Source of the DNA: Podaxis mareebaensis
Taxonomy: Eukaryota; Basidiomycota; Agaricomycetes; Agaricales; Agaricaceae
Reading direction: 5' to 3'
NCBI GenBank assembly: GCA_018524725.1
Contig: JAEUWP010000414.1
Location: forward strand, 1 to 64,000
Length of the DNA: 64,000 bases
Of this stretch, positions 19,930 to 31,303 are shown piece after piece; within the stretch, counting starts at the first letter, position 1; every line of letters starts with the position of its first letter. The notes beneath the pieces are model-generated. The model had not been told where the DNA came from. It made no database searches and saw nothing but the letters and a program-made list of their open reading frames with translations. The position numbers and the translations under genes are program-made.

Positions 19930-22035
19930 ATGTCTATCCAAACTACAATATCTCCTCATAATCAGCTCCCACTAGTCTCTCGTACCTATCCCGGAGAAAG
20001 CGATCTCGACTCTATGATCAAGAGGGCCTATGTAGCTCAGAAGTCCTGGAGCAAGGTGACCGTAAAGGAACGTGTTGCAATTGGCCGTCGATTTATGGTC
20101 AGGAGAGCTGGCATTTGCTTGCAACATTGCTTAATATATTCTACGCAGGAAGAATTCAAGAAGATGTCGGCTGAAATACCCCTGGAGCTGTCTTTGCAAA
20201 TGGGTCGGTGCGCCGAGCTCTCATATTTACCCCCAACGTCGACCAACAAAGGGAACCAGACCTGTATCTCAAGGTCCAGGCGAGATCCGCGGGTTCTTGG
20301 AACGTTCTGACTATATGCTGTCTATCGCGGAAGCCGCATTAGCAGATGTATCATTGAAGGATACCGATAAGCCGGGCTTTAAGCGGTACATCAAACGCGT
20401 CCCACTTGGTGTTGTCCTGGTTATTGCGCCTTGGAAGTATGCCACTATTCTTGACTCAACACCCCTCATGGTATTAATCTACTTACTGTGATCCAGTTTT
20501 CCCTACTTGGTTTCCGTCAATTCTGTTCTACCAGCTATCATCGCTGGAAACGCCGTCCTCCTGAAACCGTCTCCTCAGACTCCTCTCACGGCCGAGAGGT
20601 TCGCTTTGGCGCTCACGAGAGCAGGCGTTCCAGAGGACATAATCCAAGTAGTACATCTACCTCCTTCGTTAGCCACCTACGCTATTCAACATCCACTTGT
20701 GGATTTTGTATCATTCACTGGTAGTGTTTCTGGAGGAAGGTCCGTCGCTGAATCCGCAGCAACGGCAAAAGGGTTCACTGGCGTCGCACTGGAGGTGAGG
20801 GACTTTTTACTCGCCAGAACGCGTGATGCATAACATTCACTTGCTGCTAGCTCGGTGGGAAAGATCCAGCTTATGTTAGGCCAGATGCAGATCTGAACTA
20901 CACTGTCGCTGAACTCGTGGACGGTGAGTACGATTCATCACTTATGAAATTATTGAGTGTAAACCACCCATCAGGTTCATTCTTCAATTCTGGTCAAAGT
21001 TGCTGTGCAGTGGAGGTTTGTATATAACCCTATTATCTACCAAACCCTTCGTGGCTCACGAGTATAGCGCATTTATGTTCATGAGAGAGTTTACGACGAG
21101 TTCATCTCGCGTTTCGTCGAGTTGACCAAGGTGAACATTCTCTCTTAGGTCGCGGCACTTGCAATACTGATGATATACAGACATATAAGCTCGGTGACCC
21201 CACTTCCGGAGATACCAACCTAGGTCCCGTTGTGAGCTTAGCCAGTGCGGAAAGGATTCGGAAACAGGTTGCGGATGCGAGTAAGGATTCGGTGTTACTC
21301 ACAAACGAGCTCCATAATGACCACACATCTTAGTCAATGCGGGTGCCAAAGCTCTGATTCCAGAGGATCTGTTCCCAATTGCCAAGGCGTACGCGGTTCT
21401 TTTGATCGTCCGATATTCTGTACTGAAGTTAATATAGTGGAACGACCTATGTTGCCCCCCAGGTTTTGGTTGAGGTCAATCATAGTGAGTTCATTTGCTA
21501 TGCCTTCATCCGGCTGATCTGACAATATGTCATAGATATGGATGTCATGATGGTATAACCTCTCATCTCTCAACTTAAAGCATGGATGTGTCCTTAATCT
21601 GTTTAGGAGGAAACATTTGGACCCGTTGTTGGGATTCAAAAGGTCTCGTCCGACGAAGAAGCCATCAGGCTCATGAACGATTCTCGCTATGGGTTGACCG
21701 CATCCGTCTGGACAAATGTTGAAGCGAACCCCGAGTCTGAAAAAGCGTTCTTGCGCATTGTTGATGAACTAGAGACCGGTACTGTGTTCCTAAATAGGTG
21801 AGAACCATATCCAATGTGGTGTCCGGTATACTATACTGAGCCTTACCAGGTGCGACTACCTGGACCCAGCTTTGGCTTGGACGGGTGTAAAGGAGAGTGG
21901 CAGAGGTGTGAGTTTGAGCAAATTGGGTGAGCCTTGTTTTTCTTCCAGATGTCACAAAAGATGTTTAACGTGGCTGAAGGTTACGATCAACTGACGAGGG
22001 CGAAGTCGGTACATATGAAGATTAAGACGACTTAG
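19930..22035 (+). CDS. NAD(P)+-dependent aldehyde dehydrogenase
   Basis: Oxidises aldehydes to acids. From ATG 19930 the spliced frames give AYVAQKSWSKVTVKERVAIGRRFM, the Rossmann region RVPLGVVLVIAPWK and PAIIAGNAVLLKPSPQTPL, VDFVSFTGSVSGGRSV, the catalytic glutamate in ALELGGKDPAYVRPDADL, and the nucleophile cysteine in FFNSGQSCCAVE. Next come RIYVHERVYDEF, GDTNLGPVVSL, the ETFGPVVGIQKV motif, and DYLDPALAWTGVKESGRGVSLSKLG near the end (TAG 22033-22035). About twelve short introns. The sequence style (short family, GFKRYIKRVPLGVV) resembles fungal succinate-semialdehyde or general ALDHs; substrate cannot be settled by reading. All catalytic residues are present. Confidence 0.85.
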
Positions 22036-22873
22036 GGAGTACAATGTGGAGTACAAGAACAGTATCACTAATCTGATTCACCCAAGGATTAGAGTCCAAG
22101 TAGTCAATCGAATACCGTTCACTTTTTCCGATTCGCATTCTACACAGGGGCTATTAAGGGTTCGAAAGATAGCAGATCATACCTCCTCTCGCTTGGGACC
22201 CTGCACAAAAAGGGAGTGCGTTTGAAGTTCCCCGTCAACGTACTCGCCACATGTGGGCTTCGGGCCTTGGCAATATGTTAACTAGTGGGAAATAGGAATG
22301 TGATGACCTTGGGAAAAGTGTAGACATCCTCACTGGGGTGTGGAATTGAAATTCAGGGTCAATGATGTAAGTAAATACGACAGCAATCCAGGCTCTGTGG
22401 GTGGGGTAATAGGGTACTCCGTGACTTGTCAAAAAGAATTCGAGGCCGCTACCGGAATGTTGGGGTTAGGAAACACGGCACAGTTGACCTTGAAGCTTGA
22501 ATACTTGAGCCTCGCCGCCAGGGTGAGATTTTTTATTGCGGTCAAGTGATCCTGCGATCCCAGCCGCCTTCAATCATGTATCGTCCGGAGGACAGTAGGT
22601 TTCGTTCACGTGAGGACTTGGATTCCAAAATTGCCATTTTTGTGCGCCGACGACGGAGACCCCTGTTTTCCGGTCCTTTGTGGCAGAGCCATCTAGGAAG
22701 GCGAATGTATCTATTTTTCGCGGTTCTCTACGGGGGCAGTGATTTTGTAATAATGATATTGTAAAGAAGGTTGTCTCAGGTGCCTGTTTTAAGCCGGGAC
22801 TCTTGGCACAGCCACTGATGGGTGGTCGGGTTGAATCTAATCATTTCGCATTTTGTTTTGCCAACCAACGGTC
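22036..22873. other. Intergenic stretch without a supported gene
   Basis: Between the aldehyde dehydrogenase stop and the TRM4 start. Two plus-strand frames (22340-22549, 22546-22764) are open, but I cannot recognise them and they have no splice or motif support. No tRNA-like fold was noticed. Confidence 0.4.
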
Positions 22874-25831
22874 ATGGGCAGGAACAGAGTGCGTATTTAA
22901 CTTGGTCTTGTCATAACATCTTCTCATAGTTCAAACAGAAAAGCGGACGCCGTCCTCCCCCAGATGAAAATCGAACCGATCTCATCGAAAGGGCCGACAT
23001 GGTCAATGAAAGGTTCTTTTCTTACTATAAAGCACAAAACGTCGTCCCGGAAGAGGAATGGGAATCTTTTTTGGACGCCATTCGCACCCACTTGCCAACA
23101 ACATTCCGCGTTGCAGGGAGCCGACAGTACGTGATTGCAATTCATAAGGCGTGTCAGACCTAATTTTGAATGCAGAGCGGCTAATACCCTCAACGCGACT
23201 ATCCGCGACGTACATGTCCCAGCTCTCAGCAATGTAGAGTTTGAAGGGCAACGTATTCCCCCTCCCGTACAACTACCATGGTGAGTCGTGCTTTCGCCCC
23301 TTTATCTTTCATGCTGAGTACGAAAAGGTATCCAGATGGCCTAGCCTGGCAATTCAACGTTCCTAAAAAAGTCCTTCGAAAGCAACCGGAGTTTAAGAAA
23401 TTCCATTCGTTCCTTGTTTTTGAAACTGAAACGGTATGATTCTGATGCACTTTGTGGGAGGATACGTATTCACCATAAGCTGGGTGTTGAAGGGGAACAT
23501 CTCACGACAGGAGGCAGTGAGCATGCTACCCCCACTGTTTCTGGACGTTCGACCACACCATAGGGTCAGTTTGCTGCTGTATTACCGCTAGAACTCGAAA
23601 GCTCATGTGGGATAAGGTCATGGACATGTGTGCTGCGCCGGGCTCAAAGGTGCGTCCATCATCCTTCATAAACCAACTTAAAGTTTATCAATCGACTCTA
23701 GACCGCCCAGCTTTTGGAAGCTGTGCACGCACAGGATACCGTAACTGCATCCTCGATACCTTCGGGCCTTCTTATCGCCAATGATAACGATCAGAAACGG
23801 ACCCATCTCCTTATTCACCAATCTGCCCGCTTGCCAAGTCCCGCTCTTATGGTCACCAACCTCGATGCCTCGAACTATCCGGCCATCAAGGTTTCTCAAA
23901 CGACTAAAACGGGTGGCTCACGGCTTGCGCCGCTGTATTTTGACCGTATTCTTTGTGATGTGCCGTGTAGTGGTGACGGCACCATTAGGAAGAACATTGG
24001 GATTTGGAAGACTTGGCAGCCCGGAGATGGTAACGGATTGCACAGGTGTGCCACTACATCTTCAGATCATAGAATGTTACAGCTGATTCACTTCGAGCCT
24101 TCAAGTCCGCATTCTCCAACGAGCCATGAACCTACTCAAGCATGACGGTCGAATTGTGTACTCGACCTGTTCCCTGAACCCAGTAGAAAACGAAGCGGTC
24201 ATTGCAGAAGCGTTGAAACTAAATCCTGGTGCGTCAAGATTGGTGGAAGATTTGGGAGCCTAATTCATTCGGTCTGCAATCAGCCTTTGAACTGGTGGAT
24301 GTATCGTCCATGCTTCCTGGATTGGAACGGCGCCCTGGCTTGACGACGTGGAGACCCTCAGTGGATAAGCAATCCATGAAGACATATGGAAGCTACCAAG
24401 AGTACCAGTCTTCTGACCTTGACGCCAACCTTAAAATGAAATTGACTCCGGGGCATTTCCCGCCTGATGATGCGGAATCCCTGAACCTACCCTTCTGGTA
24501 TGTCAAAGAAATATGAAACCGTATTCATTTAATTAAGCATTTTTTCTCAGTATGCGTATACATCCTCATTTGCAGGATTCCGGGGGGTTCTTCGTCGCCG
24601 TGTTGGAGAAGAGGGGTAAAATACCAGGTCCAGACACACAGTTGAGGTAGGGTCACCAACTTCTCCTTCGCAACCTCTTCCTCTGAAATCACGCAAGAGA
24701 AAGGAAACGAGACGCCAGGGAATCTAGCCAAGGTCCCGAAACCAAGCGGGCTAGGTTGGACGACCACGTGGTAGCGGAAGCAAACGCTGAAGTTGCAACT
24801 CCGCTTGCTGAAAACGAGAACTCGGCAGCGGAAGGCGAAGCTCATATGGAAATTGAGGCAATAGGTCACACAGTTGCGACGGGTGTTGATCCTGGTGAAC
24901 GCTCGGATCAGGCGAAACCCACAATCGCTGAACCTGCTGCCAACGAATCGTTCAAGGAAAATCCCTATACTTTTTTGACGGCTGATGATCCAATCTTGAT
25001 TTCGTGCGTGTACGTTTGAAATCTTATCTGCGACAAAATTATAGATTCACTAATTGCACAATTGTAGTGAGCGCTTGAAGCTTCGACCTGATTTTCCCTC
25101 TTCCAATATCCTCGTTCGGAACCCCGAGGGCGAACCAACACGCTCGCTCTACCTCGCTAATGACCTTGTTAAGAACGTCATCCAGCACAATGACTACGCT
25201 CGCATCCGGCTCACCTTTGCAGGGACGAAGATACTATCAAAGCAAGAAGGAGGCAAGGGCACTGATGCGCAGTTCCGTGTTTTGGGTGAAGGACTTCCCG
25301 TGATTCTTCCCTATGTTGATCCCGATTCCATCATTACGGGGGACTTGGCGTCCTTAAAGACGTTGATAGAGTCTTACTATCCACTCTGTTCAAGCTTTGA
25401 AGATCCGTTCCGGAGTGCGATCGAGGGCAAGGGTGAGCCGAGGATTGCGTTCAATGGATGATTTAAGCTCACCCTCTATGACAGCGAATGGGACTCTCAT
25501 TACTAGATTTCTACCAGGTAGACTTGAGAATGGCTCGTAAGTGTATATCCTTGATTGGGGGCGGGGCTGCTGTTTATTCCCTATTTGCGTAGATTGGCGC
25601 ATGAACTTGTCCTTCCTCTTTGGAAGTCTAACGTGTCTATATGCCTTATGATCGACAAGAAGGCCAAAAGGTGAACCACGGTTTATTCGGGTTGATTGCA
25701 AGTTCTAACCTTGTAATTCGAGTGCAATGAGCTTGCGATTGTTCGGAGAGGACATTTCAGCGACGGGAAAAAAGAAGCAAGTCTCTCCTGGCGAAGAACC
25801 AAAAGCTACAACAGAGGCTGAAGACAGTTAG
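22874..25831 (+). CDS. TRM4: tRNA (cytosine-5) methyltransferase TRM4/NCL1 (NSUN2 type)
   Basis: Nuclear enzyme that methylates C5 of cytosines in tRNA. The ATG at 22874 gives MGRNR, a 44-nt intron, then FKQKSGRRPPP and the conserved ERFFSYYKAQNVVPEEEWESFL. The catalytic core has NISRQEAVSMLPPLFLDV, the SAM-binding VMDMCAAPGSKTAQLLEA, IANDNDQKRTHLLIHQ, NLDASNYPAI, the motif IV cysteine in FDRILCDVPCSGDGTIRKN, and the motif VI cysteine in GRIVYSTCSLNPVENEAVIAE. An acidic low-complexity insert follows (about 24750-24960), then the C-terminal PUA-like part with NDLVKNVIQHNDYARIRLTFAGTK and a tail ending at TAG 25829-25831. Both catalytic cysteines are present and the exon joins keep frame. Confidence 0.9.
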
Positions 25832-26146
25832 GGACAACTGAAAAACATAGATCGTGGGGAGTCTTCGAGTGTGAATTAGAGCACAATGGTTGCGCATAAA
25901 CCAGAAACGACTTAAATACAATGTGCCGTTATATCTCAGCTTCTGTTGGCTTCCAATGTATTTAAGGCACTTTCATGGGTCTCTCAATCCAACATTTGGA
26001 CTTATCAGAAAGCCGGGGGAGTCCCTGATGCGACGCGTCGCGCTAGCGCGTACGCAATATAACGGCACGGATCACATGACCTTGGCATTCAGCAGTGGCG
26101 CAGGCACATTACCTCGTTGCAATACTCTACCACCATTCGAGCTGGG
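25832..26146. other. Intergenic region between TRM4 and MSH2
   Basis: 315 bp. It contains a very CpG-rich patch (about 26030-26065, with GCGACGCGTCGCGCTAGCGCG forming an imperfect palindrome around ACGCGT). ACGCGT is the MCB box core used for G1/S expression of DNA replication and repair genes, which would fit MSH2 regulation. That link is inference from the core motif and its position about 110 bp ahead of the start. Confidence 0.5.
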
Positions 26147-29100
26147 ATGTATGACAAGGAAAGATTGGCGGACAACGAAGCTGGTAAGCCGCCACAATAT
26201 TTCAGCACTCTGACTTCACATATTTCTCAAAAATTCTCAGACCAAACTACTGATATTGGATTTCTCGACTTCTTCTCTGAGTTGCCCAAGAAGTCACCTG
26301 AAACTGGTACACTAAGGCTTTTTCGTCGTACAACGGGTGGGGATTCCTTCTATGCTGCATACGGACCCGATGCCCTTTTTGTCGCACAACATGTGTACCA
26401 CACAAAATCCGTAATCAAGTATCTCGGCAGGGGAGCACGAAGACTAGAAAGTGTTGCGCTCAAAGTCTCGGTCGCTCAGATGTTATTGCGAGAAGCTCTC
26501 ACTTCGAAGCAGCTTCGAGTGGAAATTTATGAGCCCGAGAGTGGACAGGGGAAAAAGTGCGTAAGGTTCAAATTGGACAAAGAGGTACGTATGTCCTTGC
26601 AGATTCAAGCTCTACCATTGCTGACTTGGTTGTAGGCTTCGCCCGGCAATCTCCAGGCGGTTGAAGATTTGTTGTTTGTTAATTCTGATATCTTGTCTGC
26701 CCCCGTTGTCATGGCCATTCAATTGGTGAACGTTCCTGTCTCCACCACTGGGGCCAAATCCAACAACAAAGCCATTGGTGTGGCCTTTGCTGATACGAGT
26801 ATTCGTGAGCTTGGTGTTGCAGATTTTGTCGATAATGATCTCTTTTCCAATACCGAGGTAGGCTGACACGCTCTGCGCACTTCGCCGTCTTCATGTGCTT
26901 CCTATTTTAGTCCCTGATAATTCAGTTATCAGTCAAAGAGGCCATCATTCCGACGGGAAGTGCATCTGGCACCACCGATCGTGATGTGGACTTGAACAAG
27001 TTGAAAGCGGTATTGGATCGCTGTGGGGTCGTAATTACTGAGCGCAAACCGAGTGAGCGTCTTCTGTAACAGTCCGTGTTTTCTGCTTATTCTTTCTTCC
27101 GTAGGTGAATTCAAATCAAGGAATATTGCCGACGATTTGCCTCGACTGATACAATCCAGCTCCCCAATCTCTACCGCTGATGCCTCCATGACGATTCGTA
27201 AGTGTAATACATTGCTCATCCTTCGCCTTGAATCAAATGTTGTGGAATTTAGCGCAACTTTCGCTCCCTGTTGCTCCCATGGCGCTTGCAGCTTTGATAC
27301 AATACCTATCTCTCCTTACAGACGATTCCAACCTCGGATCCTACAAATTACGGACGCACGACCTCTCACAATACATGAGGCTCGATGCAAGTGCTTTAAG
27401 GGCCTTAAATTTAACTGAGAGTTCTGGGGATATAGTATGTAAATCAGCTATCGGTCAGACCACGGCATTGAATGTTCGAAAGGCTTCGCCGACGCGGAAT
27501 ACAACATTGCTCGGTCTACTCAACAAGTGCAAGACATCCCAGGGTACTCGATTACTTGGAACGTGGTTGAAGCAACCGCTCGTGAATTTACACGAAATTC
27601 GTAAATGACAATATCCTTATCCTTTCAATGCCTTAAACCAGCTGTCTTTCTATTAGGAAGGCGACAGAACCTCGTCGAAATTTTCGTGGAAGATACCAAT
27701 ACCCGGCGAGTTCTCCAAGTAGGAGGTGAATCGTGATTGAAGGACCGCTCTTGACCATATACAAATAGGACGAATATCTGAAGATGATGCCGGACCTCCA
27801 TCGCCTCAGCAAACGGTTCCAAAGAGGAAATGCGTCTCTTGAAGATGTGGTTCGAGTCTACCAAGTCGTGCTCAAGGTTCGTGCAAAAAAGTTTTCTCAA
27901 TTATAGCTTGCAATACTTAATCGCCGAAGTTGCCGGGCATGATTGAGTCGCTTGAAGGTAGCCGACCAGGAAACGAAGCTGGCATGGCATTAATCGAAGA
28001 AACATACCTTGTGTCCTTAAAGGTGAGCGTCTCGTCATTTCCATAATCAGACGGGATTGACCCTTTTTAGGAGCACAACTCCCAACTCAAGAAGTATAGT
28101 GAGATGGTCGAAACTACTCTCGATCTCGGCGAGCTGGATAATCATAACTACGTGATCAAGCCTGACTATGACGATCGGCTTCAGGAACTTGCAGAAAAAT
28201 TGCGCCAGGTCAGAGATGGTCTAGACACAGAACATGCAGAAGTGGGCGACGATCTCAATATGGAACTGGATAAGAAGCTGCATCTGGAGAATAATCAAGT
28301 ATATGGTTACTGTTTCAGGTTGACGAAAACAGTAAGTGTCATTTTACATCGGTCCTTCCGGCTGTGATAAATCTACGACTTCTAGGATGCGAAAGGACTA
28401 TCCAAAAAATACATTGAGCTAGGCACCAACAAAAGTGGCGTTTATTTCACCACCAAAACTCTAAAGAGCCTTGCGGAAGATTACAAGGACCTGACCCAAA
28501 GTTACGCTCGCACCCAGAGCGGCCTTGTGAAAGAGGTCGTCAGTATCGCATGTATGGTAATCTATTCTCCTCTCAATATTTGTCTCATGGGATATTTTCT
28601 TATCAGCCACATATGCTCCCGTACTCGAAACTCTGGACAATATCATTGCACACCTGGACGTAGTATTGGGGTTGGTAGTCTTGATTCGCCACTCATGATG
28701 CTGCGACTTACCCGTTCCTTCTTAGCTTTGCTCATGTTTCAGTAAATGCCCCGACTCCGTATGTCAAGCCAGCCTTATTCGATAAGGGTCTGTCTTGTTA
28801 CTTCTGCTTCATAGTCTGATGCTGAACTCTGGCCACGTCTCAGGATCTGGTGGTCTCGTCCTCCGAGAAGCAAGACATCCGTGCCTCGAGGTCCAAGACG
28901 AGATCAACTTCATACCAAATGATATCGAGATGGTCAAAGGTATCACCTTGTCGGAGTGTTTAAAGTTGAAGTCATCTGAGCGCTAAATAATTCATAGAGA
29001 AGAGCGAATTCCAAATCATCAGTAAGCACATCGCAGTCTAGTGTCTTCGACCTCTGACGGTTGTTAGCTGGACCAAATATGGGAGGAAAGTCCACATACA

Positions 29101-30230
29101 TTCGACAGGTATGCTCCATTGACCCAGTTTGTAACAATTCTACATTGCATTAGGTTGGCGTCATTGCGCTTATGGCCCAAATTGGATGTTTCGTACCTTG
29201 CGAAGAAGCTCGACTGCCTGTTTTCGATTCAATCTTGTGTCGAGTGGGTGCTGGTGACAGCCAGCTTAAGGGGGTATCGACTTTCATGGCAGAAATGCTC
29301 GAGACGGCCACAATCCTTCGAGTAGGCCTCACCATATTTATCCTCTTCTGACTATCTGACCCCAAGTTCGAAGTCTGCTACTAAAGACTCCTTAATCATT
29401 ATTGATGAACTCGGCCGGGGTAATGATTATCGCCATCTTACCGGCGAGATGTTAATGGCTTTATCCCAGGTACTTCTACCTATGATGGCTTTGGCCTGGC
29501 TTGGGCTATTTCAGAGTAATTGGAATTACCTCCGCCGAGAAAAACTCTTACGCGTTTTACCAGGCATATTGCAACCAAGATCCGCGCCTTCTGCCTTTTT
29601 GCCACCCACTTCCATGAGCTGACTGCCCTGGATCAGCAAATCCCACACGTCAAGAATCTGCACGTTGTTGCACATGTAACACCAACCAGCAATAATACCC
29701 ACGATCGCGATATTGCGTTACTATACAAAGTTGAACCTGGTAAGTCTAAAGGTGTGAGCTCAAGGATACTACTAATCACGAAGAATAGGCGTCTCTGATC
29801 AGAGCTTTGGCATTCACGTTGCGGAGCTTGCCAATTTTCCCGAAAATGTAGTTAAGGTGTGTTCATCCTATCTTCCAGGGATGATCGGCTAAACATTCTT
29901 ACAAGCTTGCAAAACGAAAAGCGGATGAGCTTGAGGATTTCGGTGGAGGTATGAAATTCTAAGCTTCCGCTGAATTTGATAAGCTCAGACAACCTTCTAG
30001 AACACAAGATGGACGAGGATATATCCCCGGTTGCAGTAGATGATGGTATCAAGATCATGGAGGATATGCTATACAAATGGGCATCTGACGCGGATGGAGA
30101 GGATGTTATGATGTCTGAAGATGGGCTTTCTCCGGAGGTGCAACTTCAGGACTTGCAGAAGTATCTTGAGACTTACCATACCCGCATTGAGGGCAACCAA
30201 TGGTTGCAGTCGGTTATTGCCTCACTTTAG
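26147..30230 (+). CDS. MSH2: DNA mismatch repair protein MSH2
   Basis: MutS homologue that pairs with MSH3 or MSH6 to bind mismatches in the nucleus. From ATG 26147 the first exon [12 protein letters not shown] joins to [14 protein letters not shown] and the mismatch-binding domain ([27 protein letters not shown]). Connector and lever regions follow, with [24 protein letters not shown] and [31 protein letters not shown], and [11 protein letters not shown]. The ATPase domain shows Walker A in [15 protein letters not shown], then [11 protein letters not shown], the signature [22 protein letters not shown], Walker B in [24 protein letters not shown], and [11 protein letters not shown]. The C-terminal dimerisation helices end at TAG 30228-30230. 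Nearly twenty short introns, all of which keep frame where checked. Appears intact and marks the border with the repeat-rich half. Confidence 0.92.
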
Positions 30231-30835
30231 CTTTGTACGTCAGAGTGCTTTTCGATATTTCTAAGTTTTATTCATTAATACTGTCATTGATGGAGTTTTT
30301 CAGCTGCGAGCGATTTCTTCAGATTTTGATCCTGCTGTAATGATACTTTTAATCAGAGCCTGACTGCTATATTGGCTTTCGGGATATCACTTTTCAAATG
30401 TTTACTTGAGCTGAAAGATTCTTTACGCAAGTTCAATGCAGAGCAAATTGGGATGAGAGAGATTGTAACAGAGGATATCAGCTTGCTATCCCAAGTAATA
30501 TTTCTTATCAATTTCCCTCTAATTTATATATTGCCTTTATCTTATCTGCCTTGATCACTCCAGACTAGGGATACACCATATTCTGTTTAACTCCATATTT
30601 CATTTGTCTACCTTACTTTGTTTATTTAATCTCTGTTTGTAGATGTATTATCACCCAAATACCTATGAAGTATAAATACTGGTAGTGCAGGTAGAGCAGA
30701 ATTTGACAATTCTTTAATCCTGTGAACTACCAGTTGGACTTGAGATCATGTGACTTTGCAGCCTGGCTCTGGCATCACATATTTTTCCACATAGGGGATT
30801 GTCATATATAGTTTATGGGACATACAATATGCTGT
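30231..30835. other. AT-rich spacer between MSH2 and LINE A
   Basis: Holds the MSH2 3' flank. No open frame with recognisable motifs. CpG becomes scarce here, as in the rest of the right half. Confidence 0.5.
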
Positions 30836-30850
30836 ATGAAAGTGGAACTT
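30836..30850. repeat. Target-site duplication, left copy, LINE A
   Basis: The 15-mer ATGAAAGTGGAACTT occurs here and again, identical, at 37749-37763. The two copies bracket exactly the poly-T run (poly-A of the minus-strand element) and the 5' end of the LINE, so they define the insertion. Confidence 0.9.
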
Positions 30851-31303
30851 TTTTTTTTTTTTTTTTTTAAATCAATGTTTATTGCACTAGACTAGCTAAT
30901 ACAAACGGGTGCACAGTAGCAGTCCCAATACTGAAACTAGAGATAGAAAAGGAAAAGAGAAAATAGAGAAGAGGAGGAGATATTGGAGTATACAAACTAT
31001 GCTAGAGATGTGAGACAAGAAGAAAGAAGACTAACTTAATGAGTCAAGAGTGATGAGGGAAGGAAATGGGAAAGAGAATAGGAGCAATGGAGCTAGCTAT
31101 GATACAGATATTGGAGGGGGAGGCCTTCAGTGAATGTCCAGGACACTGTTTCTTGCAAGTCGCTCTCTCCTGTTGAGGCGGCAGGTGGCAAACTCTTCCT
31201 GAGTAATAGGTCCTTGGATCTGGTCAGTGAAAGAAAATGCCACAGGATTCTGGTCTAGAAATTGGATAACCCAGTAGAAGCCGTCACATTCTCCTACTGG
31301 GTA

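Noticed and set aside
22140..22180. GGTTCGAA near 22157 as a tRNA T-arm
   Set aside because: No matching acceptor, D- or anticodon stems around it.
30849..30868. Poly-T run as a plus-strand promoter or terminator tract
   Set aside because: It is the poly-A tail of the minus-strand LINE, next to the target duplication.
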